A program made the position numbers and the translations under genes. 60,843 nt of DNA, taken from Muribaculaceae bacterium Isolate-104 (HZI). GTDB lineage: Bacteria; Bacteroidota; Bacteroidia; Bacteroidales; Muribaculaceae. Position 1 is the stretch's first letter. Every line of letters begins with the position of its first letter. A model generated the notes under the pieces. That model saw only the letters and a list, made by a program, of their open reading frames with translations. It was not told the origin of the DNA and ran no database searches. Shown here one piece after another: positions 14,431 through 23,812 of this stretch. The DNA is taken from contig RIBJ01000058.1 of NCBI GenBank assembly GCA_003762715.1, positions 1-60,843 on the forward strand, given 5' to 3'.

Positions 14431-16940
14431 GGAATACATTAAAGGCTACCACGCTGGAAAGGAAATTTCCACTTTTGGCGGTGGAGAACGGCTGCATCAT
14501 TTCAAAGGATGCGGACATAACGGTGGCTTTCAGGGTGGAACTGCCCGAACTGTTCACCGTCACCAGTGCCGAGTACGAAGCCATACATTCGGCGTGGTAC
14601 AAGGCAATCAAGGTGTTGCCCGACTACTCCATAGTACACAAGCAGGACTTCTTCATCAAGGAGAACTACCAGCCCGACACCGAAAGGGACGAACTTAGTT
14701 TTTTAAGTCGCTCCTTTGAACGGCACTTCAATGAACGCCCGTTCCTGAACCATTACTGCTACCTGTTCCTGACGAAAACGACAAGGGAGAGAAGCCGCCG
14801 ACAGAGCGACTTCTCCACCCTCTGCCGGGGCAGGATTGTCCCGCAGGAGATAGCCGACAAGGAAACGGCGGCAAAGTTCATCGAAGCGGTCGAGCAATTT
14901 GAAAGGATAATGAACGACAGTGGGTTTGTCACCCTTACCCGACTGGCGGCATCGGAAATCACCGGGCAGGACGGAAAGGCGGGCATCATCGAGAAATACT
15001 TCGCGCTCTCGCAAACCGACACTACTTGCCTGAAAGACATCGGGCTGTACCCGGAAGAAATGCGTATCGGGGACGATATACTGTGCCTGCACACGCTTTC
15101 GGACGTGGAAGATTTGCCCGGAAAGGTCGGGACGGACTGCCGATTTGAGAAACTGTCCACTGACCGGAGCGACTGCCGACTGTCATTCGCCGCCCCTGTG
15201 GGCGTGCTGTTGTCGTGTAACCATGTCTATAACCAGTTCATCTTCATAGACGACCACGCCGAAAACCTGAAGAACTTCGAGCAGACCGCTCGGAATATGC
15301 AATCGCTCTCCCGCTACTCCCGTGCCAACCAAGTGAACAAGGAGTGGATAGATGAGTACCTGAACGAAGCCCACAGCAAGGGGCTTGTCTCGGTGCGCTG
15401 CCACTGCAACGTCATGGCATGGAGTGACGACCGGGACGAACTCAAACGCATACGTAACGATGTGGGAAGCCAGCTTGCGCTAATGGAGTGCAAGCCACGC
15501 CACAACACCACCGACACGCCCACGCTCTTTTGGGCGGGCATACCCGGCAACGAAGCCGACTTCCCGGCAGAGGAAAGTTTCTACACGTTCTTGGGGCAGG
15601 CTCTCTGCCTGTTCGTGGAAGAAACGAACTACAAGAGTTCGCTTTCGCCGTTCGGCATCAAAATGGTGGACAGGGTAAGCGGTCGCCCGCTGCACATCGA
15701 CATATCGGATTTGCCCATGAAGAAAGGCATCACCACCAACCGCAACAAGTTCATACTTGGGCCGAGCGGTAGCGGGAAGTCTTTCTTCACCAACCACATG
15801 GTGCGCCAGTATTACGAGCAGGGGGCGCACGTGCTGCTGGTCGATACGGGTAACAGCTACTTGGGACTGTCCCAGCTTATCCACAACCGCACGCACGGCG
15901 AGGACGGGATTTATTTCACCTACACCAACGAGAACCCGATAGCGTTCAACCCGTTCTATGTCGAGGACGGGGTATTTGACATTGAGAAGAAAGAGAGTAT
16001 CAAGACGCTTATCCTTACTTTATGGAAGCGGGACGATGAAGCCCCCAAGCGGTCGGAAGAAGTGGCGTTGTCAAATGCGGTAAGTGCCTATATCGAACTG
16101 ATAGGCAAAGACCGTTCGGTAACGCCCTGCTTCAATACATTTTACGAGTTTATCCGTAATAATTACCGCCGACAGCTTGAACAGAAGAACGTCAGGGAAA
16201 AGGATTTTGACATCGACAACTTCCTGAACGTGCTTGAACCTTATTACAAGGGTGGCGAGTATGACTATTTGCTGAACTCCGACAAGGAGCTGGATTTGCT
16301 ACATAAACGCTTCATTGTCTTTGAATTGGATAATATCAAAGACCACAAGATTTTATTCCCGATAACGACTATCATCATCATGGAAGCGTTCATCAACAAG
16401 ATGCGCAAGTTAAAGGGAATAAGGAAATTAATACTAATCGAGGAAGCGTGGAAAGCGATTGCATCGGCGAACATGGCGGATTACATAAAATATTTGTACA
16501 AAACCGACAGGAAGTATTTCGGGGAAGCGATTGTGGTAACGCAGGAAGTGGAAGATATTATTTCCTCGCCCATAGTGAAAGAGAGTATCATCAATAACTC
16601 GGACTGCAAAATCCTGTTAGACCAACGAAAATATCTCAACAAGTTCGACAGCATACAAAACCTGCTCGGACTGACCGACAAGGAGCGTTCGCAGATATTG
16701 TCTATCAACATGGCGAACCACCCCGGACGGAAGTACAAGGAAGTTTTCTTCTCACTGGGCGGCACGCAGTCGGCGGTATATGCCACGGAAGTTTCGTTGG
16801 AAGAATATTTCACGTTCACGACAGAGGAAAGCGAAAAAATGGAACTGTTCGCCCTCGCCGAGAAGCTGGGCGGCAACCTTGAACGGGCTATCAAGCGGCT
16901 TGCGGAAAGCAAACGCAGTCCCCAATCATCAACAACTTAA
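14427..16940 (+). CDS. traG: Conjugation ATPase TraG (VirB4-like)
   Basis: This 837-residue VirB4-family ATPase powers pilus or channel assembly. Visible features are the N-terminal VirB4 domain, Walker A FILGPSGSGKSFFTNHMV near residue 450, Walker B LILIEEAWKAIASANMADYI near residue 675, and VVTQEVEDIISS. The start at 14427 gives the usual N-terminus (MRNTLKATTLERKFPLL) and overlaps the 33-codon frame. Upstream in-frame extension into traF lacks conserved sequence. Confidence 0.92.
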   Translation: MRNTLKATTLERKFPLLAVENGCIISKDADITVAFRVELPELFTVTSAEYEAIHSAWYKAIKVLPDYSIVHKQDFFIKENYQPDTERDELSFLSRSFERHFNERPFLNHYCYLFLTKTTRERSRRQSDFSTLCRGRIVPQEIADKETAAKFIEAVEQFERIMNDSGFVTLTRLAASEITGQDGKAGIIEKYFALSQTDTTCLKDIGLYPEEMRIGDDILCLHTLSDVEDLPGKVGTDCRFEKLSTDRSDCRLSFAAPVGVLLSCNHVYNQFIFIDDHAENLKNFEQTARNMQSLSRYSRANQVNKEWIDEYLNEAHSKGLVSVRCHCNVMAWSDDRDELKRIRNDVGSQLALMECKPRHNTTDTPTLFWAGIPGNEADFPAEESFYTFLGQALCLFVEETNYKSSLSPFGIKMVDRVSGRPLHIDISDLPMKKGITTNRNKFILGPSGSGKSFFTNHMVRQYYEQGAHVLLVDTGNSYLGLSQLIHNRTHGEDGIYFTYTNENPIAFNPFYVEDGVFDIEKKESIKTLILTLWKRDDEAPKRSEEVALSNAVSAYIELIGKDRSVTPCFNTFYEFIRNNYRRQLEQKNVREKDFDIDNFLNVLEPYYKGGEYDYLLNSDKELDLLHKRFIVFELDNIKDHKILFPITTIIIMEAFINKMRKLKGIRKLILIEEAWKAIASANMADYIKYLYKTDRKYFGEAIVVTQEVEDIISSPIVKESIINNSDCKILLDQRKYLNKFDSIQNLLGLTDKERSQILSINMANHPGRKYKEVFFSLGGTQSAVYATEVSLEEYFTFTTEESEKMELFALAEKLGGNLERAIKRLAESKRSPQSSTT

Positions 16941-16951
16941 AAATTAGGAAC

Positions 16952-17578
16952 ATGAAGAAAACAATTCTCCTTATGGCGGTATGCCTTTGCTTCATCGGCA
17001 ACGCATCCGCTCAGTGGGTGGTGTCAGACCCCGGCAACTTGGCACAGGGTATCATCAACACCACCAAGCAGATAGTGCAGACTTCCACCACTGCCAAGAA
17101 CACGCTGGACGGCTTCATGGAAGCGCAAAAGATTTTCCAGCAGGGTAAAAAATATTACGATGCGCTCAAAGCGGTGCATGACGTGGTTAAGGGCGGTGTC
17201 AAGGTGAAGAAGTCCATTGAACTGGTGGCGGAAATATCCGAAATCTACGTGCGCAATTTCCAAAGTATGCTGGCAGACCCGAATTTCACGCCTGACGAAC
17301 TTTCCGCAATATCGTTCGGCTATGCCAAACTGATGTCGGAAAGCTCGGACGTGTTGCAGGACTTGAAAAATGTAGTGAACATCACGGGTATGTCGCTGAC
17401 GGATGCCGAACGGCTGGCAATTATTGATAATGCCTACCGAAGTCTATTGAATTACCGCAACCTCGTGAACTACTACACCCGCAAGAACATATCCGTGTCC
17501 TACCTGCGGGCGAAGAAGAAGAACGACACCGACCGGGTGCTGGCTCTCTACGGCTCGGCGGATGAACGCTACTGGTAA
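16952..17578 (+). CDS. traI: Conjugal transfer protein TraI (DUF4141)
   Basis: This 208-residue secreted protein has a clear signal peptide (MKKTILLMAVCLCFIGNASA, cleavage before QW). The helical body (IINTTKQIVQTSTTAKNTL and YVRNFQSMLADPNFTPDELS) is typical of DUF4141, a VirB5-like periplasmic component. It lies 11 nt after traG. Confidence 0.87.
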   Translation: MKKTILLMAVCLCFIGNASAQWVVSDPGNLAQGIINTTKQIVQTSTTAKNTLDGFMEAQKIFQQGKKYYDALKAVHDVVKGGVKVKKSIELVAEISEIYVRNFQSMLADPNFTPDELSAISFGYAKLMSESSDVLQDLKNVVNITGMSLTDAERLAIIDNAYRSLLNYRNLVNYYTRKNISVSYLRAKKKNDTDRVLALYGSADERYW

Positions 17579-17591
17579 CATATAAATCGGT

Positions 17592-18593
17592 ATGCCTATG
17601 TTATTAGCAGCAGTGGATTTTGACAACCTGCACCAAGTGTTGCGGGTGCTGTACGATGAAATGATGCCCTTGTGCAGCAACATGACGGGGGTAGCCAAAG
17701 GGATAGCCGGGCTGGGGGCTTTGTTCTATGTAGCCGCCAAAGTGTGGCAGTCGCTCGCACGTGCCGAACCCATAGACGTGTACCCGCTCCTGCGCCCCTT
17801 TGCGCTGGGGCTGTGCATCATGTTCTTTCCCACGTTCGTATTAGGGACTATCAACACGGTGCTGTCGCCTGTGGTGAAAGGGTGCAACCAGCTTATGGAA
17901 ACGCAGACTTTCGACATGAACGAGTACCGGGCGCAGAAAGACCGACTGGAATATGAAGCCCTGATGCGAAGCCCCGAAACGGCTTACCTCGCATCGGACG
18001 AGGAATTTGACAGGCAACTGGAAGAACTGGGCTGGTCGCCCTCCGACATGGTGACTATGACGGGTATGTACATGGACAGGGCGGCTTACAATATCAAGAA
18101 GTCCGTCCGGGACTGGTTCAGGGAACTGTTGGAAATGCTCTTTCAGGCGGCGGGGCTGATTATAGACACGCTGCGCACGTTCTTCCTGATTGTGCTTTCG
18201 ATACTGGGTCCGCTGGCGTTTGCGATTTCCGTCTATGACGGTTTCCAAAGCACGCTGACCCAGTGGATTTCACGCTATATCTCCATTTACCTGTGGTTGC
18301 CCGTGTCCGACTTGTTCAGCAGCGTGCTGGCACGCATACAAACGCTGATGCTCCAAAAGGACATTCAGGAACTTTCAGACCCGAATTTCATTCCTGACGG
18401 TAGTAGCACCGTGTATATAATCTTTATGATTATAGGCATCGTGGGCTACTTCACCATTCCTACGGTGGCAAGCTGGATTGTGTCGGCTGGCGGCACGTCT
18501 GCCTATAACCGCAACGTGGCACGGGCTGGGTCAATCGCCGGGGCTGCGGTCGGTGCGGCAAGCGGGAAAGTAACTGGGAAACTACTCAAATAA
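17592..18593 (+). CDS. traJ: Conjugal transfer membrane protein TraJ
   Basis: This 333-residue polytopic inner-membrane protein resembles VirB6. Hydrophobic segments include GIAGLGALFYVAAKVW, LGLCIMFFPTFVLGTI, FFLIVLSILGPLAFAISVY and IIFMIIGIVGYFTIPTVASW. It has an extended soluble loop after residue 95 and the amphipathic IKKSVRDWFRELLEMLF segment. It is part of the inner-membrane channel and lies 13 nt after traI. Confidence 0.88.
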   Translation: MPMLLAAVDFDNLHQVLRVLYDEMMPLCSNMTGVAKGIAGLGALFYVAAKVWQSLARAEPIDVYPLLRPFALGLCIMFFPTFVLGTINTVLSPVVKGCNQLMETQTFDMNEYRAQKDRLEYEALMRSPETAYLASDEEFDRQLEELGWSPSDMVTMTGMYMDRAAYNIKKSVRDWFRELLEMLFQAAGLIIDTLRTFFLIVLSILGPLAFAISVYDGFQSTLTQWISRYISIYLWLPVSDLFSSVLARIQTLMLQKDIQELSDPNFIPDGSSTVYIIFMIIGIVGYFTIPTVASWIVSAGGTSAYNRNVARAGSIAGAAVGAASGKVTGKLLK

Positions 18594-18613
18594 CCAACAT
18601 CAAAATTTAGTAT

Positions 18614-19237
18614 ATGGAATTTAAATCATTAACGAATATCGAAACGAGTTTCCGGCAAATCCGGCTCTTTGCGCTGGTATTCATCTGCCTGTGCGCACTG
18701 GTGACGGGCTTTGCCGTGTGGAACTCGTACAGCTTCGCCGAAAAGCAGCGGCAGAAGATATACGTCCTCGACAACGGCAAAAGCCTGATGCTGGCACTCT
18801 CGCAGGATTTATCACAGAACAGACCCGTGGAAGCAAAATCGCACGTGCGGCGTTTCCACGAACTTTTCTTCACCTTATCACCCGACAAGGGGGCTATCGA
18901 AAGCAACATCAAACGCTCGCTGTTCCTTGCCGACAAGACCGCTTTCAACTATTACAAGGACTTGGCGGAAAAGGGATATTACAACCGGGTGATTTCCGGA
19001 AACGTCACGCAGACGGTGGAGATTGACAGCGTGAAATGCGACTTCGACCAGTACCCCTACAAGGTGAACACGTATGCCCGCCAGTTGATTGTCCGGGAAA
19101 GCAGCCTGACGGTGCGAAGCCTTGTAACCTCGTGCCGCCTGCTCAACGCCACACGGAGCGACAACAACCCGCACGGCTTCATCATCGAAGCGTTCACCGT
19201 TACCGAGAACAAGGATTTGCAAACCGTCAAGAGATAG
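18614..19237 (+). CDS. traK: Conjugal transfer protein TraK
   Basis: This 207-residue bitopic membrane protein has one N-terminal helix (LFALVFICLCALVTGFAVW) and a periplasmic domain, the VirB8-like layout of Bacteroidetes TraK. The N-terminal EFKSLTNIETSFRQIRL and the C-terminal segment HGFIIEAFTVTENKDL are family-typical. It lies 20 nt after traJ and 4 nt before traL. Confidence 0.88.
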   Translation: MEFKSLTNIETSFRQIRLFALVFICLCALVTGFAVWNSYSFAEKQRQKIYVLDNGKSLMLALSQDLSQNRPVEAKSHVRRFHELFFTLSPDKGAIESNIKRSLFLADKTAFNYYKDLAEKGYYNRVISGNVTQTVEIDSVKCDFDQYPYKVNTYARQLIVRESSLTVRSLVTSCRLLNATRSDNNPHGFIIEAFTVTENKDLQTVKR

Positions 19238-19241
19238 CCTT

Positions 19242-19538
19242 ATGGAAAGAAAACGAAATTACATCGAAAAGGTGCAGGACTGGGCGGATGACCTCCTGCG
19301 CCGGATGTGCGGACGGATTACGCCGGACAAAAGGCTGGCGGTTATCTTCGTGATGTTCTTCTTTTTCGGCGGCTTGTCTATCTACATCACCGTTTCATCA
19401 ATCTACAATATCGGGAAACGGGACGGCAGACGGCTGCAAATAGAACATATCAAACAACTGCCATTGCAAGGCAATGACACAATCAACAGTATCAACCCCT
19501 TAAACAGACCGCAATATGGAAGAAGTACAGAAGAATGA
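19242..19538 (+). CDS. traL: Conjugal transfer protein TraL (DUF3989)
   Basis: This 98-residue protein has a basic N-terminus (MERKRNYIEKVQDWADDLLR) and one membrane helix (LAVIFVMFFFFGGLSIYITV), as in the DUF3989 family. It overlaps the start of traM by 23 nt, so the two are probably translated in tandem. Confidence 0.85.
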   Translation: MERKRNYIEKVQDWADDLLRRMCGRITPDKRLAVIFVMFFFFGGLSIYITVSSIYNIGKRDGRRLQIEHIKQLPLQGNDTINSINPLNRPQYGRSTEE

Positions 19539-20841
19539 GAGCAGCACGACCGTACCGCAGACGGACGGGAAGCCTGAAAAGGATAAGAAGCCCAAACGGG
19601 AACTTACCCCGCAGCAGGTGCAGCAGCGCAGGAAAATGATAGTCTTCCCGCTGATGTTCCTTGCCTTTGCCGGGTGCATGTACCTGATATTCGCCCCCTC
19701 CGGCAAAGAGGACGTGAACATGGAGAGCGTAGGCGGCTTCAACGCCGACATACCACTGCCCGCAGAGGACGGGATTATAGCCGACAAGCAAAAGGCTTAC
19801 GAGCAGGCGATGCTGAACCGCAAACAGCAGGACAAGATACAATCCTTGCAGGACTTCGGTTTCACGCTGGACGATGAAACGGAAGAACCGCAAGCGGAAA
19901 TCGACCTGATGCCGGAAGAAGATGCGGAGCCACAAAGGGGCGGCGGTGCTTCTTATTCGGCAAACGCTTACCGGGACATCAACCGCCAGTTAAGTACGTT
20001 CTACGAAACCCCGGCGGTGGACGAGGAAAAAGAGGACTTGAAGCGGCAGGTGGCAGAACTGACCGACAGACTGCAACAGCAGCAGAACGCCACGCCTACG
20101 GCTGACGACCAAATGGCACTCTTGGAAAAATCCTATGAACTGGCGGCAAAGTACATGAATGACGGCGGGCAGAACGGGCAAACGGCACAAGTGCCTGTTG
20201 CCGGGACTGTCACCCAAATGCCGCAAGCCCAGCCCGTGCAGGCAATCCGGGAAACGACCGTATCGGGATTGCAGCAACCCATGAGCGATGCCGACTTCAT
20301 CCGGGCTTACAGCCAGCCACGAAACTACGGCTTCAACACGGCGGTAGGCACGGGCTACGCTATGGGCAGGAACACGATAGCTGCCTGCATACACCAAGAC
20401 CAAACCCTGACGGACGGCCAGGCGGTGAAACTACGGCTGCTTGAACCCATGCAAGCCGGGAACATAGTCGTGCCGAAGAATACCCTTGTGGCGGGGACGG
20501 CAAAGGTGCAGGGCGAACGGCTCGACATACTGGTGTCCTCGATAGAGTACGCTGGCAACATCATCCCGGTGGAACTCGCCGTGTTCGACACGGACGGACA
20601 AAAAGGGCTGTCTGTTCCGTCCTCAATGGAGCAGGAAGCGTTCAACGAAGCTATGGCGAATATCGGAAGCGGGCTGGGTACAAGCATTTCCTTTGCACGG
20701 AGTGCCGGGCAGCAGGTGGCTATGGACGTGACAAGGGGCTTGCTGCAAGGTACGTCCGGCTACCTCGCCAAGAAGTTCCGAACCGTGAAAGTGAAGCTGA
20801 AAGCCGGGTACAAGGTGATGCTTTACGCCAAACAACAATAA
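19516..20841 (+). CDS. traM: Conjugal transfer protein TraM (VirB10-like)
   Basis: This 441-residue protein has a cytosolic K/E/Q-rich start, one helix (MIVFPLMFLAFAGCMYLIFA), a glutamine-rich coiled linker (residues 160-260) and a C-terminal domain (QDQTLTDGQAVKLRLLEPM, IVVPKNTLVAGTAKVQGERL) like VirB10/TrbI. It should bridge the inner and outer membranes in the mating channel. Confidence 0.9.
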   Translation: MEEVQKNESSTTVPQTDGKPEKDKKPKRELTPQQVQQRRKMIVFPLMFLAFAGCMYLIFAPSGKEDVNMESVGGFNADIPLPAEDGIIADKQKAYEQAMLNRKQQDKIQSLQDFGFTLDDETEEPQAEIDLMPEEDAEPQRGGGASYSANAYRDINRQLSTFYETPAVDEEKEDLKRQVAELTDRLQQQQNATPTADDQMALLEKSYELAAKYMNDGGQNGQTAQVPVAGTVTQMPQAQPVQAIRETTVSGLQQPMSDADFIRAYSQPRNYGFNTAVGTGYAMGRNTIAACIHQDQTLTDGQAVKLRLLEPMQAGNIVVPKNTLVAGTAKVQGERLDILVSSIEYAGNIIPVELAVFDTDGQKGLSVPSSMEQEAFNEAMANIGSGLGTSISFARSAGQQVAMDVTRGLLQGTSGYLAKKFRTVKVKLKAGYKVMLYAKQQ

Positions 20842-20851
20842 TTATTTTATC

Positions 20852-20870
20852 AACCACTAAAATTTCAATT
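20852..20870 (+). repeat. Copy 4 of the recurring leader motif (traN 5' region)
   Basis: AACCACTAAAATTTCAATT ends 4 nt before the traN ATG. The equivalent block also ends 5 nt before the DUF3945 ATG. The position argues for a role in translation initiation or in binding an RNA or protein regulator. Confidence 0.6.
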
Positions 20871-20874
20871 AACG

Positions 20875-21810
20875 ATGAAACAGATTTTCGTAATGTTCGC
20901 CCTCTTGCTGGGCGTGTGTGCGGCAAACGCACAAACCGCTGACACCGTGAAGTATGCGGCTGGCAACGACTTGTACCGAGGTATTACCCGGAAACTCCCA
21001 TACCGCCAAATGGTTACGCCCTATGGCGTGGAAGTGACCTTTGCCAAGACGGTACACATCATCTTCCCCGCCGCCGTCCGCTACGTGGATTTGGGAAGCA
21101 ACCATATCATAGCGGGCAAGGCAGACGGTGCGGAGAACGTAATCCGGGTGAAAGCCACGACAGAGGGCTTTCCGGGCGAAACGAACTTCTCCGTTATCTG
21201 CGAGGACGGCAGTTTCTTTTCATTCAACGCCAAGTACGCCCATGAACCGGAAATGCTCAATATCGAAATGAAAGACTTCTTGGAAAATGAAGATACGTCC
21301 GATTTCTCGCATACCCGCATGAACATCTATTTCCGGGAATTAGGTAATGAAAGCCCGCTGCTGGTGAAGCTGATAATGCAGAGCATCTACAAGAACAATG
21401 ACCGGAAAGTGCGCCACTTGGGTAGCAAGCGTTTCGGCATACAGTTCTTAATCAAGGGGATTTACACCTATAACGGAATGCTCTATGTACACACGCAGAC
21501 AAAGAACAGTTCCAATGTGCCTTTCGATACCGACTTCATCAAGTTTAAGATAGTCGATAAGAAAGTACCCAAGCGCACGACTATTCAGGAAACGGTGCTG
21601 GATGCGGTGCGCAGCTACAACGAGGTGATAGAGATTGCCGGGAAATCGACCGTGCGCACGGTGTACGCCCTGCCGAAGTTCACCATTCCTGACGACAAGC
21701 TGCTGTTGGTGGAACTTTACGAGAAGAACGGCGGGCGGCATCAGGTTATCCGGGTGGAAAATTCCGACATCGTGAACGCAGAAGTGATTAACGAACTAAA
21801 AATCAAATAG
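20875..21810 (+). CDS. traN: Conjugal transfer protein TraN (DUF4138, VirB9-like)
   Basis: This 311-residue secreted protein has a signal peptide (IFVMFALLLGVCAANAQT) and the TraN/DUF4138 body (VEVTFAKTVHIIFPAAVRYVD, KADGAENVIRVKATTEGFP). It likely forms the outer-membrane core with TraM and TraO. It uses TAG as its stop codon and lies 34 nt after traM. Confidence 0.88.
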   Translation: MKQIFVMFALLLGVCAANAQTADTVKYAAGNDLYRGITRKLPYRQMVTPYGVEVTFAKTVHIIFPAAVRYVDLGSNHIIAGKADGAENVIRVKATTEGFPGETNFSVICEDGSFFSFNAKYAHEPEMLNIEMKDFLENEDTSDFSHTRMNIYFRELGNESPLLVKLIMQSIYKNNDRKVRHLGSKRFGIQFLIKGIYTYNGMLYVHTQTKNSSNVPFDTDFIKFKIVDKKVPKRTTIQETVLDAVRSYNEVIEIAGKSTVRTVYALPKFTIPDDKLLLVELYEKNGGRHQVIRVENSDIVNAEVINELKIK

Positions 21811-21813
21811 GGA

Positions 21814-22395
21814 ATGAAGAAACACATCTTTATAATGATGCTCTTTGCGCTGTGCCTGACCTCGTTTCAGGCACACGCACAAAGATACCTGCCGGGCATG
21901 AAAGGCTTGCAGGTCACGGCGGGTATGGCGGACGGGGTGCATTGGAACTCCGACACGGATTTCGCCTACCACATCGGGGCGGCGTACAGCGTTTACACCA
22001 AGAACGCCAACCGCTGGGTAATTGGCGGGGAATACCTGCACAAGAAGTATGACTACAAGGATATGTGTATTCCGGTCGAACAGTTCACCGCAGAGGGCGG
22101 CTATTACCTGAAATTCCTCTCGGACAGACGAAAAAACTTTTTCCTGTCGCTGGGACTGTCGGCACTCGCCGGGTACGAAACAAGCAACCGAAGCGAAAAG
22201 CTGCTGCCGGACGGCTCTACCTTGCTGGATAAGGATTGCTTTATTTACGGCAGTGCGCTGGCGTTGGAACTGGAAGCCTACCTGACCGACCGGGTGGCTC
22301 TACTACAGAACGCAAGGGAACGGGCGTTGTTCGGCTCGGACATAGGCAAGTTCCACACGCAGGTATCTTTGGGCATAAAATTCATTATCAACTGA
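21814..22395 (+). CDS. traO: Conjugal transfer protein TraO
   Basis: This 193-residue protein has a signal peptide (IFIMMLFALCLTSFQAHAQ) and a small beta-barrel-like body (GLQVTAGMADGVHW, FFLSLGLSALAGYETSN, SLGIKFIIN at the end). It matches Bacteroides TraO, an outer-membrane component. The next gene in CTnDOT, the traP primase, is absent; traQ follows after 13 nt. Confidence 0.88.
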   Translation: MKKHIFIMMLFALCLTSFQAHAQRYLPGMKGLQVTAGMADGVHWNSDTDFAYHIGAAYSVYTKNANRWVIGGEYLHKKYDYKDMCIPVEQFTAEGGYYLKFLSDRRKNFFLSLGLSALAGYETSNRSEKLLPDGSTLLDKDCFIYGSALALELEAYLTDRVALLQNARERALFGSDIGKFHTQVSLGIKFIIN

Positions 22396-22408
22396 CCGCT
22401 ATATAATA

Positions 22409-22852
22409 ATGTATATGAAGAATGTAATGTATAAAATCATCATGGGCTGCTGCATCGTGGCCGCCCTCGTGCTTGTCACCGCCTGTAATGACAACTTGGA
22501 TATTCAGCAGGCATACCCGTTCAGCATCGAAACGCTGCCAGTACCCAAAAGGCTGAAAGTCGGGGAGACCGCCGAAATACGCTGCCAGTTGGTGCGTGGC
22601 GGCTATTACCAGCCGACTACCTATCAAATCAGGTACTTCCAGCCGGACGGCAAAGGGAAGCTGGAAATGGATAACGGTACGGTGTTCCTGCCCAATGACC
22701 TTTACCCGCTGGAGAAAGAAACGTTCCGGCTCTACTACACCTCGGCATCGACAGACCAGCAGACGATTGACATTTATGTAATTGATAGCTTTGGACAGGT
22801 GCAGCAACTTTCGTTCTCATTTAACAATGACAGTAACGATAAAGAGGACTGA
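22409..22852 (+). CDS. traQ: Conjugal transfer lipoprotein TraQ (DUF3872)
   Basis: This 147-residue protein has a lipoprotein signal ending in lipobox VTAC near residue 27, then a small Ig-like domain (LKVGETAEIRCQLVRGGYY, FRLYYTSASTDQQTIDIYV). It matches DUF3872/TraQ. It is the last gene of the tra operon, followed by a strong hairpin. The lysozyme gene often found after traQ in related elements is missing. Confidence 0.85.
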   Translation: MYMKNVMYKIIMGCCIVAALVLVTACNDNLDIQQAYPFSIETLPVPKRLKVGETAEIRCQLVRGGYYQPTTYQIRYFQPDGKGKLEMDNGTVFLPNDLYPLEKETFRLYYTSASTDQQTIDIYVIDSFGQVQQLSFSFNNDSNDKED

Positions 22853-22864
22853 CATTCATCCACT

Positions 22865-22899
22865 AATTCTGCCAAAATAAATGACATTTTGGCAGAATT
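22865..22899 (+). terminator. tra operon terminator
   Basis: A perfect 14-bp stem (AATTCTGCCAAAAT with ATTTTGGCAGAATT) and 7-nt loop start 12 nt after the traQ stop codon. It should separate the tra operon from the TIR cargo genes. Confidence 0.8.
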
Positions 22900-23017
22900 A
22901 TTATCTTGATAGTTGTTGGCATAGTTTATGTCTATTACAATAATGTAACTTAAGTGTAAGATTACACTATTTTCTACAAGTACAAAACTGATATAAAATA
23001 CCCAAACATAATTAGAT

Positions 23018-23797
23018 ATGATATTTTTATCCCATAACTCAAAAGACAAACCAGTAGTAGAGCAGGTAGCATTAAAATTAAAAGGCATTTATGGACAAAA
23101 TAATGTTTTTTATGACTCTTGGTCAATTCAGCCGGGAGACGGTATTCTTGATAAAATGAATGAAGGATTGACTAATTGCAAATATTTTTTCCTCTTTGTA
23201 TCAAAGAATAGCTTACAAAGTAATATGGTAAAAATGGAATGGCAAAATGCTCTTTTCAAAGCCGCACAAAATAGAATTCAATTTATTCCTATTCGAATGG
23301 ATAGTTCTATAATGCCTGCATTATTAACTCAATCGCTTTATATCGATTTATATGCTCAAGGACTTGATGTTGCAATTAGACAAATCGTCGATGTTATTAA
23401 TGGGAATAACACATATAGAGAACCTCTAAATCAATTTTCTAATCTTGTGGCGTATAAATACAAAGAGGGGGATAAATTAATAGTAGAATGTCATGCAGAA
23501 CATTTTCTAGAGCCAATATCTTCATTTATTTTTTGTACACAACAAGATGTCAATACCATTTCTGCCGAAATTAGAAATGAAGTAATGTGTATGACAAACC
23601 AAATTAATGGGATTCAATTGCAAAATGGATATAAAACGAACGCAATAATCCGTAGTATTTCAAAAGGAACTGTCCCAGGATTTCCATTTATTATAGAATT
23701 TAAGTCTAGTTCGCCGTTTGATATTGAAATGGTAATGCATGAAAAATCACATGGGGAATTTCATCCGATACCATTGGTTAATAGCAAAAAACATTAA
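23018..23797 (+). CDS. TIR-domain protein (probable NAD-cleaving effector)
   Basis: This 259-residue protein begins directly with a TIR domain: IFLSHNSKDKPVVEQVALKL, VFYDSWSIQPGDGILDKM, YFFLFVSKNSLQSNMVKMEW. The glutamate in KMEW aligns with the catalytic Glu of TIR NADases. Residues 135-259 form a second, probably beta-rich domain that I do not recognise and that may sense a trigger. The gene is A+T-rich, separated from tra by a terminator, and followed 15 nt later by a membrane protein gene. TIR effectors in mobile islands usually act in phage defence by depleting NAD. Whether this one needs its neighbour is unknown. Confidence 0.85.
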   Translation: MIFLSHNSKDKPVVEQVALKLKGIYGQNNVFYDSWSIQPGDGILDKMNEGLTNCKYFFLFVSKNSLQSNMVKMEWQNALFKAAQNRIQFIPIRMDSSIMPALLTQSLYIDLYAQGLDVAIRQIVDVINGNNTYREPLNQFSNLVAYKYKEGDKLIVECHAEHFLEPISSFIFCTQQDVNTISAEIRNEVMCMTNQINGIQLQNGYKTNAIIRSISKGTVPGFPFIIEFKSSSPFDIEMVMHEKSHGEFHPIPLVNSKKH

Positions 23798-23812
23798 TAG
23801 GTTATCGATAAT

